44,874 nt of DNA. Source: a virus. The position numbers and the translations under genes are program-made. Of this stretch, positions 1 to 7,228 are shown piece after piece. Below the pieces are notes generated by a model. The model did not search any database and had not been told where the DNA came from. It worked only from the letters and a program-made list of their open reading frames with translations. The DNA is taken from IMG/VR virus record IMGVR_UViG_3300027896_000076, positions 1 through 44,874 of that record. One strand, given 5' to 3'. Each line of letters starts with the position of its first letter. The stretch's first letter is position 1.

Positions 1-151
1 TACAGCCCATACAAGTAATGCCAATTCTGCAAAACTAAATTCAATCATGTTCCCGCCTGTTCTGTGGTTGTGTTGCCGTGTTGTTCCGTGGGGAACAACC
101 CGGGTGTTGTGGGATCTCCGCTGCGCGGAGCTGTTGGCGGTTGCCACATAT
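1..151. repeat. Left copy of 151-base terminal redundancy
   Basis: Bases 1-151 match 44724-44874 except at positions 16, 18, 20 and 25. The overlap shows that the sequence closes into a circle or is a terminally redundant linear molecule, and that leftward genes continue across the junction. It covers the C-terminal end of the 5' nuclease gene and the first codons of the small membrane protein encoded at 44568-44771. The four differences give Asp to Glu, Val to Ala and a synonymous Leu change, which looks like strain variation rather than sequencing noise. Whether this is a physical terminal repeat or an assembly overlap cannot be told from the sequence. Confidence 0.9.
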
Positions 152-788
152 CATTAGGCTTCTGCCAGATGTATAGCAGTTGCATATTGAGATGAAACCT
201 TTCATCGTCGTCATACAGTGCTCTGCATTTGTCGTAGTACTCTTCTGGAAGCAGTCCTGCTAAAGCGTTAGCCGCTTTGACGGGGCCTAAGCCCTGAACA
301 CCAATGATGTTGTCACTGCGATCTCCAATAAGACTTTGCATGTACAAAAACTTAAGGCCCTCATCATGCGTAACAGTCTGAAAAGTCTTCTTAACAAAGT
401 TGTAGTGCTTACCCGGTATCTGAAGCAAGTCTTTATCAATGGAACAGATGACTGTTGATCCACCGTGTTTGTCTTGCTCTATACCCAACTGGTCATCAGC
501 TTCAAATCCTTCACACATCACTGCTTTGTGTTGTGTTACTAGGAACTCTCGGACTGCTTGCCAATGTTGTGGTCTTGCATCAGGTCGTTGTGCTTTGTAG
601 CTAGGTGCTATCTCTCTACGAAAGTTACCAGACCCTGTTAGGTACACACCATAGCTGTCTGCTTGTGTGTCCTCTAGGATGTCCTGCATAAGCTTATCTG
701 CTCTAGCTAGGGCTACCCATTGCTCTGTCTCTTCTGCTGACGCTGCGGCCCTGTAGACCACAATGTCACCGTCGATGAGTGCTCTCAT
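45..788 (-). CDS. FEN-family 5'-3' exonuclease
   Basis: This 247-residue protein is a flap-endonuclease-type 5' nuclease of the T5/T7 gp6 and Pol I small-domain kind. It would remove RNA primers and recess 5' ends during replication and recombination. The N-terminal DGDIVVYRAA carries metal-binding aspartates, GFEADDQLG and CSIDKDLLQI carry further acidic ligands, and GDRSDNIIGVQGLGPVKAANAL is the expected helix-three-turn-helix DNA-binding segment. The last 30 or so residues (after WQPPTAPRSG) are a low-complexity Pro/Thr tail beyond the core fold, and two DNA hairpins (83-96 and 116-130) lie under it. Its start overlaps the stop of the gene at 785-982, and its TGA overlaps the ATG of the next leftward gene, which lies across the circular junction. 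Confidence 0.88.
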   Translation of the reverse strand: MRALIDGDIVVYRAAASAEETEQWVALARADKLMQDILEDTQADSYGVYLTGSGNFRREIAPSYKAQRPDARPQHWQAVREFLVTQHKAVMCEGFEADDQLGIEQDKHGGSTVICSIDKDLLQIPGKHYNFVKKTFQTVTHDEGLKFLYMQSLIGDRSDNIIGVQGLGPVKAANALAGLLPEEYYDKCRALYDDDERFHLNMQLLYIWQKPNDMWQPPTAPRSGDPTTPGLFPTEQHGNTTTEQAGT

Positions 789-982
789 TTGTTGGCTTCT
801 TTCTGTCGGTGTTGCTCTAGGCGTTCTATGCGTGCTAAGTTGTAGCGCACAATGCTGTTGTAAAAATCTACGCTACTTTCTGCTTCAAGCAGACTAAGCT
901 TAGCTTCTTCTAACTCTGAAATAACTACTTCCAATGGGGTTGGTGTGCGTAGTTTTTCTTTAATTTGTTTGACAAGAAACAT
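785..982 (-). CDS. Small coiled-coil protein, unknown function
   Basis: This 65-residue protein is not recognised. It has an N-terminal basic stretch (VKQIKEKLRTP) followed by a Glu/Leu-rich heptad-like segment (VISELEEAKLSLLEAESSVDFY), which suggests a helical coiled coil. It ends in an ATGA overlap with the 5' nuclease gene, so the two are probably translationally coupled. The start at 982 follows an AAAGG ribosome binding site at 989-993. Just upstream is a 219-base leader with strong alternative hairpins, so expression may be controlled at the RNA level. No signal peptide or membrane segment is visible. Confidence 0.7.
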   Translation of the reverse strand: MFLVKQIKEKLRTPTPLEVVISELEEAKLSLLEAESSVDFYNSIVRYNLARIERLEQHRQKEANK

Positions 983-1201
983 TGTTTACCTTTAAGGAGG
1001 GAACACTACTAATTCACATGAAGCAGTGTTTATGAAACAACCCTTGGAGAGTTGAGCTGTTCGGCGCTAACCCGAAACTTAGCAGTGTTCCCAAAACAGA
1101 AAATGGGGGCTTCGATTTGGTCTTCAACTAAGTAGGACAGAAAGCCAGAAAACTTCCTACGTTGACATCCTCGAATGCTGGCTTAACAGCCCCCAAAACT
1201 A
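983..1201 (-). promoter_or_regulatory. Structured RNA leader with alternative hairpins
   Basis: No gene is visible in this 219-base gap between leftward genes. In the leftward transcript, 1079-1092 can pair with 999-1012 over 14 positions with a single G-U wobble. A third segment at 1022-1030 can instead pair with 1002-1010, so the two folds exclude each other, as in attenuators and riboswitches. Upstream is a second element: 1104-1111 pairs with 1188-1195 (GGGGGCT with AGCCCCC at its core), enclosing a 7-base stem between 1142-1148 and 1178-1184. The wobble is a legal pair only on the leftward strand, which supports RNA-level function. It matches no RNA class that I recognise. Confidence 0.55.
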
Positions 1202-1420
1202 TTACATGTTTTCGATAGAGTTCATTAAATACGCATGAGCCTGAGCTTGAGTTAGTTCAAATCCAAACGCTTCTTTAAACTTAGTGTTGATTAGTGCCAA
1301 CATCAAATTATCTAAAAGAAATGTAGCTGCAACAGGTTTTACAACTTTAGGTTTGTTTGGTACTACAGGCTTAGCTTTAGGTGGACGACCACGACCACGT
1401 TTGATTGCTTGTTCAGTCAT
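1202..1420 (-). CDS. Small AT-hook-like basic protein
   Basis: This 72-residue protein opens with KRGRGRPPKAKP, a textbook AT-hook (Gly-Arg-Pro core with basic flanks), which binds the minor groove of AT-rich DNA. The remaining half (FLLDNLMLALINTKFKEAFGFELTQAQAHAYLMNSIENM) looks like a small helical domain. An AAGGAG ribosome binding site precedes the start. It lies between the putative SSB and the structured leader in the replication block, so a role in DNA binding or transcription is plausible, but no specific function is known to me. Confidence 0.7.
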   Translation of the reverse strand: MTEQAIKRGRGRPPKAKPVVPNKPKVVKPVAATFLLDNLMLALINTKFKEAFGFELTQAQAHAYLMNSIENM

Positions 1421-1435
1421 ATCTAACTCCTTTTA

Positions 1436-1960
1436 TTAAAACATTTCATTTTCAGACGCTGCCGCACTTTCAGACATAGCTTCTGCCATGTCCAAATCAC
1501 CTGCGGTATATGCCTCAAATGTGCGAGCAAAGTCAATGATCAGACCAAGATTGCTCTTATCCAAATCAAATGGCTTAGCACCACGAGCTGCAATGTACAA
1601 GTCAGTAGCACGAGCTAGTGCGTTCTGACGAATGATTGCACGATCACCATGCAGTGCTGGAATAGGAAACACTTTTTCTTTGTAGCTGCTGTACGCTGCT
1701 TTAGGAGCTGCGGTACTAGTAACAGCAGGAGCTGCTGGTGCTGCTGCACGACTGGTAATGTTGACTGCTTTAGTCTCAAGACCATACGTACCAGTAACAC
1801 CATCAAAGTCTACGGTGTAGCCTACATCAACATTGGGGTTCTTAAAACCACACTTAACCCAAGTGCCATTAACCTTAAAAGAATAGGTAGGTTTAGTACC
1901 AAACTTAGTGGTTACGTCTTTAGTGGATACGGCTTCCACAACGCCAGACATCATTGTCAT
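1436..1960 (-). CDS. Putative single-stranded DNA-binding protein
   Basis: This 174-residue protein has an N-terminal beta-rich region (residues 1-70: SGVVEAVSTKDVTTKFGTKP, then FKVNGTWVKCGF, then VDVGYTVDFDGVTG) that resembles an OB fold. An Ala/Pro/Thr linker (about 72-90) follows, then a helical part and an acidic C-terminus ending ENEMF. An acidic tail with a final aromatic residue is typical of phage and bacterial SSBs, where it recruits replication partners. Its position next to DNA polymerase fits. Identification rests on fold-like pattern and context, not on a unique motif, so it is tentative. The start could be Met1 or Met4 (1951). Confidence 0.55.
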   Translation of the reverse strand: MTMMSGVVEAVSTKDVTTKFGTKPTYSFKVNGTWVKCGFKNPNVDVGYTVDFDGVTGTYGLETKAVNITSRAAAPAAPAVTSTAAPKAAYSSYKEKVFPIPALHGDRAIIRQNALARATDLYIAARGAKPFDLDKSNLGLIIDFARTFEAYTAGDLDMAEAMSESAAASENEMF

Positions 1961-1961
1961 C

Positions 1962-3893
1962 TTAAACTTCTTTCATATCAAACCAATTAGTGCCAAAACT
2001 AGCTCCTGCATTGAGCTTCAGTGCTAGTGGCGTCTTAAATATCTCTTCAAAGTGTTTATGTGTTTCTTTCAGTGTGTCTGTAATCTCCAATATAAAGTTA
2101 GCGGCAGAATCGCCTTTGACATCAAACATTAGGGAATCGTGAATGGTGTTAACCATCTTCACATCATCCCTATCCTTTAGCTTGCGAAAGATAATGCCCA
2201 ACATCATTGGGACAATATCACCCGTAGCTAATCCTTGAACTGGATAGTTCTTAAGTTCTGTTGGACTGAAGTTGTAGGTACGGTCAGACCAACTTGATTC
2301 GTTGTAGTACTCTGAGAACACAAACTTGCGTCCAGTCTCAGTGTCTAGTGTGTACGACCTAAACTTTTCTCTGAAACCATCTTTGTCTAAATCGTAGGAA
2401 GCATCAGACTCAACCTTCTTAGCGAAGGATGTGTGCCAGTCTGCAACTTGTGGGTAACGACCATAAAAGACATCAATAAACTTCTTAGCTTCGTCAAGGC
2501 TGCAACCAGCCTGTTTGCTAATAGCTTTGGCACCAGCACCATAAATAAGTTGAAACGTTCTAGCCTTGAAGGGCTTACGTTCTTCCTTAGTTGGATACCT
2601 ACCAAACATGTCTTTGTATAGCTCTGAGTGAATGTCTGCACCTCCACCAATGTCTGCTATGAGCTGCTTGTCCTTAGTCACATGGGCAAGAGCTACAACC
2701 TCCAATTGGTTGAAGTCAACTTCGACAATAAGACCGCCATCATACCTAGAAACAAAGATTTGTTTGATAGGGTTATTACTAATATTTTGTAAATTAGGAC
2801 TGGTAGAAGACAAGCGACCTGTGACAGTTGCTGTGTGATTAAGCTTGCCGTGAATAAATCCGTTAATTACATGTTTAGACAAGCCTTGCACATACGTAGA
2901 CAATTGTTTAGACAGTTCTCTGTATTTCAACAATGCTTTAATGATGCTCTGGATCTTAGGATCAAACGTGTGATCTAACATGTTACTAAGAACGGAGTCA
3001 TCTACACTGACTTGACCAGTCTTAACAGAGACTTTTTCTGGATCAGGTTTGTATTTAACAGCAGGCAATATTTCTACAGTCTTTTCCATAAGCTTGAACT
3101 TAGGATTGCCATTTTTGTACAGACCAACTTCTTCTTTGACCTTAATGCGCTTCTTACCGCCAAAAAAGAATTGACTCCATTGCTTAGGACTGTTGATGTC
3201 ATCTATGCTGCCAACAACTAATTCTTCTAGGTCTAGTTTTACTTCAACGTATTGATTAACAACTTCTACGGTGTAGTCAGCCAATCTCTTTTCGTCAATC
3301 TTAAGACCATTGAACATCATCTCGGTGGTTGCGTGCAATGCTTCCATCTGAGTCAAGATCAATGTTAATTGACCGTTGCTAGTCGCTTGGTTGTATTGCA
3401 ACTCAGCAATGCGTCGTGTGACTTCTAAATCGTGTTTAAGGTACGGTTCTAATTCCTCACGAGGAATCTTGTCAGACCCTAGACCTGATTGGAAATAAGT
3501 TTTGATCTTGTCATCTTTGGTTGGCAGACCATATTTAACACACATCTCATCAAGACTAGCCCACTTGCTGCGTTGTCCTGTAAGGATATATTCAGCAAGT
3601 TGTATGTCCCAAATCCTTGATTCTTGAAACACAGATTTAAGAGCAGGACTCTCACGATACAAATACAACAAGTCAAATGAAATGTTGCAGCCACAGAACG
3701 TAGGGTTGGTTTTAATTAGTTCTGCTACAGCTCGTTTAAAGTCTTTAGGATTATCTGTTACAGCAGGGCCAAGACCCGTATGTATCCCATACAACACAAC
3801 TTTGTTGTCAGGGTGCATAGGGTGTGCTAACCCTACGTCTTCATTACCGTTGAGTGTAGTCTCAACGTCTATAGCTACAAAGAAAGGTTTCAT
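1962..3893 (-). CDS. Family A DNA polymerase with 3'-5' exonuclease
   Basis: This 643-residue replicative polymerase resembles T7 gp5. The N-terminal FFVAIDVETTLNG supplies the exonuclease DxE motif. Polymerase motif A is VEVDFNQLEVVALAH, motif B is FKARTFQLIYGAGAKA, and motif C is TIHDSLMFDV. Phe447 sits at the position equivalent to E. coli Pol I Phe762. Motif C reads His585-Asp586-Ser587 where most family members have His-Asp-Glu; the catalytic Asp is kept. Its start overlaps the end of the helicase gene, placing it in one operon with primase, helicase, SSB and 5' nuclease. Family assignment is firm; processivity partners are not visible. Confidence 0.96.
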   Translation of the reverse strand: MKPFFVAIDVETTLNGNEDVGLAHPMHPDNKVVLYGIHTGLGPAVTDNPKDFKRAVAELIKTNPTFCGCNISFDLLYLYRESPALKSVFQESRIWDIQLAEYILTGQRSKWASLDEMCVKYGLPTKDDKIKTYFQSGLGSDKIPREELEPYLKHDLEVTRRIAELQYNQATSNGQLTLILTQMEALHATTEMMFNGLKIDEKRLADYTVEVVNQYVEVKLDLEELVVGSIDDINSPKQWSQFFFGGKKRIKVKEEVGLYKNGNPKFKLMEKTVEILPAVKYKPDPEKVSVKTGQVSVDDSVLSNMLDHTFDPKIQSIIKALLKYRELSKQLSTYVQGLSKHVINGFIHGKLNHTATVTGRLSSTSPNLQNISNNPIKQIFVSRYDGGLIVEVDFNQLEVVALAHVTKDKQLIADIGGGADIHSELYKDMFGRYPTKEERKPFKARTFQLIYGAGAKAISKQAGCSLDEAKKFIDVFYGRYPQVADWHTSFAKKVESDASYDLDKDGFREKFRSYTLDTETGRKFVFSEYYNESSWSDRTYNFSPTELKNYPVQGLATGDIVPMMLGIIFRKLKDRDDVKMVNTIHDSLMFDVKGDSAANFILEITDTLKETHKHFEEIFKTPLALKLNAGASFGTNWFDMKEV

Positions 3894-5155
3894 TCAAATC
3901 TTGCTCTGATTGGATCTATGGTTACAAGGAACTGACCATGACGATCAGACTCCATGTGCTTAGGCCCGCCACCGGGCAATTTGTTCTTAGGAACATTGAT
4001 GGTACGAATCATTTCTTCTTCTGGGTTTTTAGGCTCCTTGTATTTGCCAAGAGTGATAACAACGTCCGCTTCACCCGGTTTGTCCGTCTTACTTCCACGG
4101 AGAGCATCCAAGCCGATAAACGGAGGGTCTTTAAGATCCACAGCCGTAGCACTGAGCTGAGAAGCTGCAATGACAGGGCCATAATTTCTGGCAAGTTCCC
4201 TAGCCCATTTGTAAATCTTGCCCAGTTTAATGTCTTCACGCTCGTCTCCTTTGTCAAAGCCACTGACCTTATCTAATTGGTCAAAGATGATCATGCCGGG
4301 GTTAGTCTCTTTAAATAGAGTCTCTAAGTCACGTACATTGTTGGTGTCTTTAGTAACACGGATCTTGTCTTTGTTACCACCCATCAATGTTGTGTAGTTG
4401 TCCATTGCTTCTTTAGAGTTAGCAATGATGTCACCAGACTTCATACCAAGAGCAGCCTGCACAATACGAAAAAACACAACAGAAGATTCTTCTTCGTTGT
4501 TGACCCACACAACAGGGCGATCAGCAGGAAGCTGTTGTGCAATGTAGCTGATTTCGCTTGCTAAGAACGTTGTCTTACCTACCTCTACTCGTGCAGCGAC
4601 AATAACAAAATTACCGCTACGGAGAGGGCCAAGGGAACGGTTGAGTACATCCAAACGCCATTCAAAGCCAGTACTAGTGATGCGATCCGCAATGCTAGAT
4701 AGATCGGCAGAAACAAATAGCTCATCTTTTTCAATGAACCTTTCCACGCTTTTGAGAGCATCAGTTGCAAGCATGTGTACATGTTCTAGGTCACTACCAC
4801 CTTCACGTACACGTTCACACTCTTCCATGATCTGAGCTAAGTAGTCCAGCTCAATGATGTTCTTGATAACTTCTTCGTGTGCTACGTGTGGTACATAGCT
4901 TTTAGCTTTAGTAAGAGTGATACGTAGTTTGACCAGTGAGTCTTCTGTAAGACGTTTGCTTTGGTCTGCAATCAAGAATGCAGAAAACGATTCCCAGCTA
5001 AATGTCGTAACACTAGGAAACGCTTTGTAGTATCGCTCCATCCCGTCAAGGATGATGTTGGTTTCTTTGGCTACAACATGTGGTTTGATGTGTCGCCGGT
5101 ATTTTTGTAAATTTTCTTTGCTTTCAGCACAAAGAAATAAGACATCGTAGTCCAT
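3890..5155 (-). CDS. DnaB-type replicative helicase
   Basis: This 421-residue protein is a RecA-fold hexameric helicase. The N-terminal 160 residues are helical. Walker A is AARVEVGKTTF with Lys194, Walker B is GMIIFDQLDKV, and the arm around VVWVNNEEES and AASQLSATAVDL fits DnaB motifs. The C-terminal DVVITLGKYKEP...MIRTINVPKNKLPGG is typical of phage DnaB C-termini. It would unwind the fork using the separate primase made from the gene just upstream; T7 fuses the two activities into gp4. The start overlaps the primase stop (TAATG), and the stop overlaps the polymerase start. Confidence 0.93.
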   Translation of the reverse strand: MDYDVLFLCAESKENLQKYRRHIKPHVVAKETNIILDGMERYYKAFPSVTTFSWESFSAFLIADQSKRLTEDSLVKLRITLTKAKSYVPHVAHEEVIKNIIELDYLAQIMEECERVREGGSDLEHVHMLATDALKSVERFIEKDELFVSADLSSIADRITSTGFEWRLDVLNRSLGPLRSGNFVIVAARVEVGKTTFLASEISYIAQQLPADRPVVWVNNEEESSVVFFRIVQAALGMKSGDIIANSKEAMDNYTTLMGGNKDKIRVTKDTNNVRDLETLFKETNPGMIIFDQLDKVSGFDKGDEREDIKLGKIYKWARELARNYGPVIAASQLSATAVDLKDPPFIGLDALRGSKTDKPGEADVVITLGKYKEPKNPEEEMIRTINVPKNKLPGGGPKHMESDRHGQFLVTIDPIRARFE

Positions 5156-5964
5156 TAAAGCTCCAGAATAATTTTATTGAGTTCACTAGGTGAACATTCT
5201 TTTGGCTCTTTGCCAACGTTGATTACTTTGATGTTGGTAGTTGTTGGAAGAAAGTGTTTTAAGTCTTTCTCTACTCTAGCTGCTCCTTTCATGCCTGCTT
5301 CATCGGGGTCTAACCAAATAAAAATATGGTCAAAGTTAAAGTCGTAAATTTGGAGTAGAGTTCTGTCTGTGAGTGTTGTTCTTAGTAACGCTACAGAGCT
5401 GTTGCTTGTTTGTGAGTTGATGCGGTATGCGCTGAGATAGTCCTCGGTAATAAACAAAGCACTTCCAGCAGACTTAAACCAAGCACTTTCTCCTTTGTCA
5501 AACTCTCTGGTGTAGGTTGTAATGTATTTAGGTGTTGCTCCCGGTTTGAGGTTACGTACTTGCCAACCAATAACCTCGTTATTAGGGTTGAAGAGTGTAA
5601 GTGCAACTTGATGTGGTTGATCAACTACACCATTAAAAAAAGTGTTGTTTGGCAAAATGTGGTACGAATACAACCACATTGATGCAGCAGGTTCAATCCA
5701 TCTTAAAGCTGGTGGTTTATTGAGTTCAAAAAGTAACTCGTCTTTGAGCGTAAGCCATGTAGACAAACGTGACCCATAATCAGAAGCAAAGCCTGCTTCG
5801 TTGCAATGGTGGCAATAAGCAACCAAACCGCTAGAAGTACGTTTAATGTACAGCCTACGTTTTTTGTCTTCACCAGCGGAACATCCAATGTGGTTAACAT
5901 GGATTTGATCTCCTATGTTTGGTGCAGCAGGGCCAATTGTTTTGATGAGTGTGCGATCAATCAT
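5155..5964 (-). CDS. DNA primase (zinc ribbon plus TOPRIM)
   Basis: This 269-residue protein would synthesise RNA primers. The N-terminal zinc ribbon uses VNHIGCSAG and YCHHCNEAG. The TOPRIM domain shows ALFITEDYLSAYRI (the acidic Glu motif) and HIFIWLDPDEAGMKGAARV (the DxD-type motif). I place the start at 5964 because an AGGAA ribosome binding site precedes that ATG; an upstream TTG at 5991 would add nine residues inside a hairpin and is unlikely. Gene order primase, helicase, polymerase is that of a compact replisome operon. Confidence 0.9.
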   Translation of the reverse strand: MIDRTLIKTIGPAAPNIGDQIHVNHIGCSAGEDKKRRLYIKRTSSGLVAYCHHCNEAGFASDYGSRLSTWLTLKDELLFELNKPPALRWIEPAASMWLYSYHILPNNTFFNGVVDQPHQVALTLFNPNNEVIGWQVRNLKPGATPKYITTYTREFDKGESAWFKSAGSALFITEDYLSAYRINSQTSNSSVALLRTTLTDRTLLQIYDFNFDHIFIWLDPDEAGMKGAARVEKDLKHFLPTTTNIKVINVGKEPKECSPSELNKIILEL

Positions 5965-5988
5965 GTGATTTCCTATAAACACAAAAGG

Positions 5989-6012
5989 CAACAGCCCCTT
6001 ACGGAGCTGTTG
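5989..6012 (-). other. Intergenic stem-loop upstream of primase
   Basis: CAACAGC at 5989-5995 and GCTGTTG at 6006-6012 form a 7-base stem in the 61-base gap between the AAA+ ATPase gene and primase. On the leftward transcript it is followed by CCTTTTG, which is weak for an intrinsic terminator. On the plus strand it is followed by a T-rich stretch, but no rightward gene reads into it. It may be a partial terminator or an RNA processing site separating the two gene groups. Confidence 0.4.
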
Positions 6013-6025
6013 AGTTTTTGAATTT

Positions 6026-7228
6026 TTAGATGTGTGCTGTGCCGTAAACTTTTACAAACAGTTCGTTTGCAACTTTACGTTGTGTGTCATTGAGTTTGTT
6101 GAGATACACAAGCTGGTAAGCTTTTGTAAGGGATGAGCCATACGAAAGCTTTTTGCAGATGCTGAACAACGAACGAGGTGAAAGAGTCAAATTCAACTGA
6201 CCAGAGACATAACCTTGACGAACCAAGTTAGCAAGCTTGACAAGCTCCTTGGTTGCTTTCTTGGTGATGACAGACGACCATTTGTTTTGGATCATCTTTT
6301 CCTCTACTTCGGGTGCTAAGTAGCCAACATAGACTGCTGTACCGAAACGATCTAACGTAGCAGAGTTTTGTACGTTTGTACCTGCGTGTGAACCCGTATC
6401 GTCGCCTTGACCTTGTGTGTTGCCAATAGCCACAAGTTTGAAATGCTCGTGTGGAATGATTTGACGATCCTTGGTGTTACCCGGCATCTCTTTAAGAAAG
6501 AGCTTGCCGTTGTCCTCTAGAAGCCATTGCAGACCCATTGAGATCTCGGGAGGTGTTACGTCCCACTCGTCCCAAGCAAACACAGCACCATAGCGTACAG
6601 CTTCGGTAACAGCACCGTCTACCCATTGTGTAGAACCGTCTTTAGCAGTGAGTTGACCAAAGATCATTGACGAGTCCATGTCACCTGTGCAGTTGATACG
6701 AACAAACGGACGAGATGTACGAGCACATAGCTGTTCAATCAGCGAAGACTTACCTGCACCTGTTGGGCCATAGCAAAGCACTTTCTCGTTCATCTCCCAA
6801 GCACGCAAGATGCTCATAGCCAGATCAATGTCAATCACATACTCAGGATCAACATTTGGAATAAACGAAGCAATACGTTCATCCCATTCGTACTTGTCAA
6901 ACACTGTAACTGGAAAGTCAGAGTTCCAATCCATGCCTGTGGTACTAGTAACAGTTGAGAACAACTGCTGATTTGCATTCAACGCAATGCCTTTAGGAGC
7001 ATCACTGCTTATTGCAATAGGTTTTGCTATTTCTTCCTTACCAAGCATGTCCATAATCAGGTCAGACGGCTCTTTAGGAGGAACTGTTGTAGTAGACACT
7101 TTACGTTTCTCCAGTGCTTCCTTGAATGCTTTTTTCACAAGATCCTCTACTTTGTCTACACCAGTCGAACTGTATGTGGTTGTAGTTAACGAACTACCTG
7201 CTACTGATAAAGTACTAGACATATCCAA
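6026..7228 (-). CDS. CobS/MoxR-like AAA+ ATPase
   Basis: This protein has 400 residues from the ATG at 7228; Met3 at 7222 is an alternative start. Walker A is CYGPTGAGKSSLIEQL with Lys160 and Walker B is AVFAWDEWDVTPPE. Sensor-type residues follow in KLVAIGNTQGQGDD, and ATLDRFGTAVYVGYL fits the arginine-finger region. This is the CobS/CbbQ/NorQ branch of MoxR ATPases, which work as chaperone-like remodellers with a VWA partner. The partner gene lies directly upstream and overlaps by 14 bases. The first 90 residues are a Ser/Thr-rich, probably disordered tail. The cellular substrate is unknown; cobalt chelation is not implied because no ChlH/CobN subunit is encoded here. Confidence 0.85.
   Translation of the reverse strand: MDMSSTLSVAGSSLTTTTYSSTGVDKVEDLVKKAFKEALEKRKVSTTTVPPKEPSDLIMDMLGKEEIAKPIAISSDAPKGIALNANQQLFSTVTSTTGMDWNSDFPVTVFDKYEWDERIASFIPNVDPEYVIDIDLAMSILRAWEMNEKVLCYGPTGAGKSSLIEQLCARTSRPFVRINCTGDMDSSMIFGQLTAKDGSTQWVDGAVTEAVRYGAVFAWDEWDVTPPEISMGLQWLLEDNGKLFLKEMPGNTKDRQIIPHEHFKLVAIGNTQGQGDDTGSHAGTNVQNSATLDRFGTAVYVGYLAPEVEEKMIQNKWSSVITKKATKELVKLANLVRQGYVSGQLNLTLSPRSLFSICKKLSYGSSLTKAYQLVYLNKLNDTQRKVANELFVKVYGTAHI

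Noticed and set aside
83-130. Two hairpins at the 3' end of the 5' nuclease gene as a terminator
   Set aside because: Neither is followed by a T-run in the leftward direction, and the downstream gene overlaps the stop codon.
1649-1990. 113-residue rightward frame opposite the SSB gene
   Set aside because: Cys/Ser-rich shadow of the GCT/GCA-rich coding strand, with no own signals.
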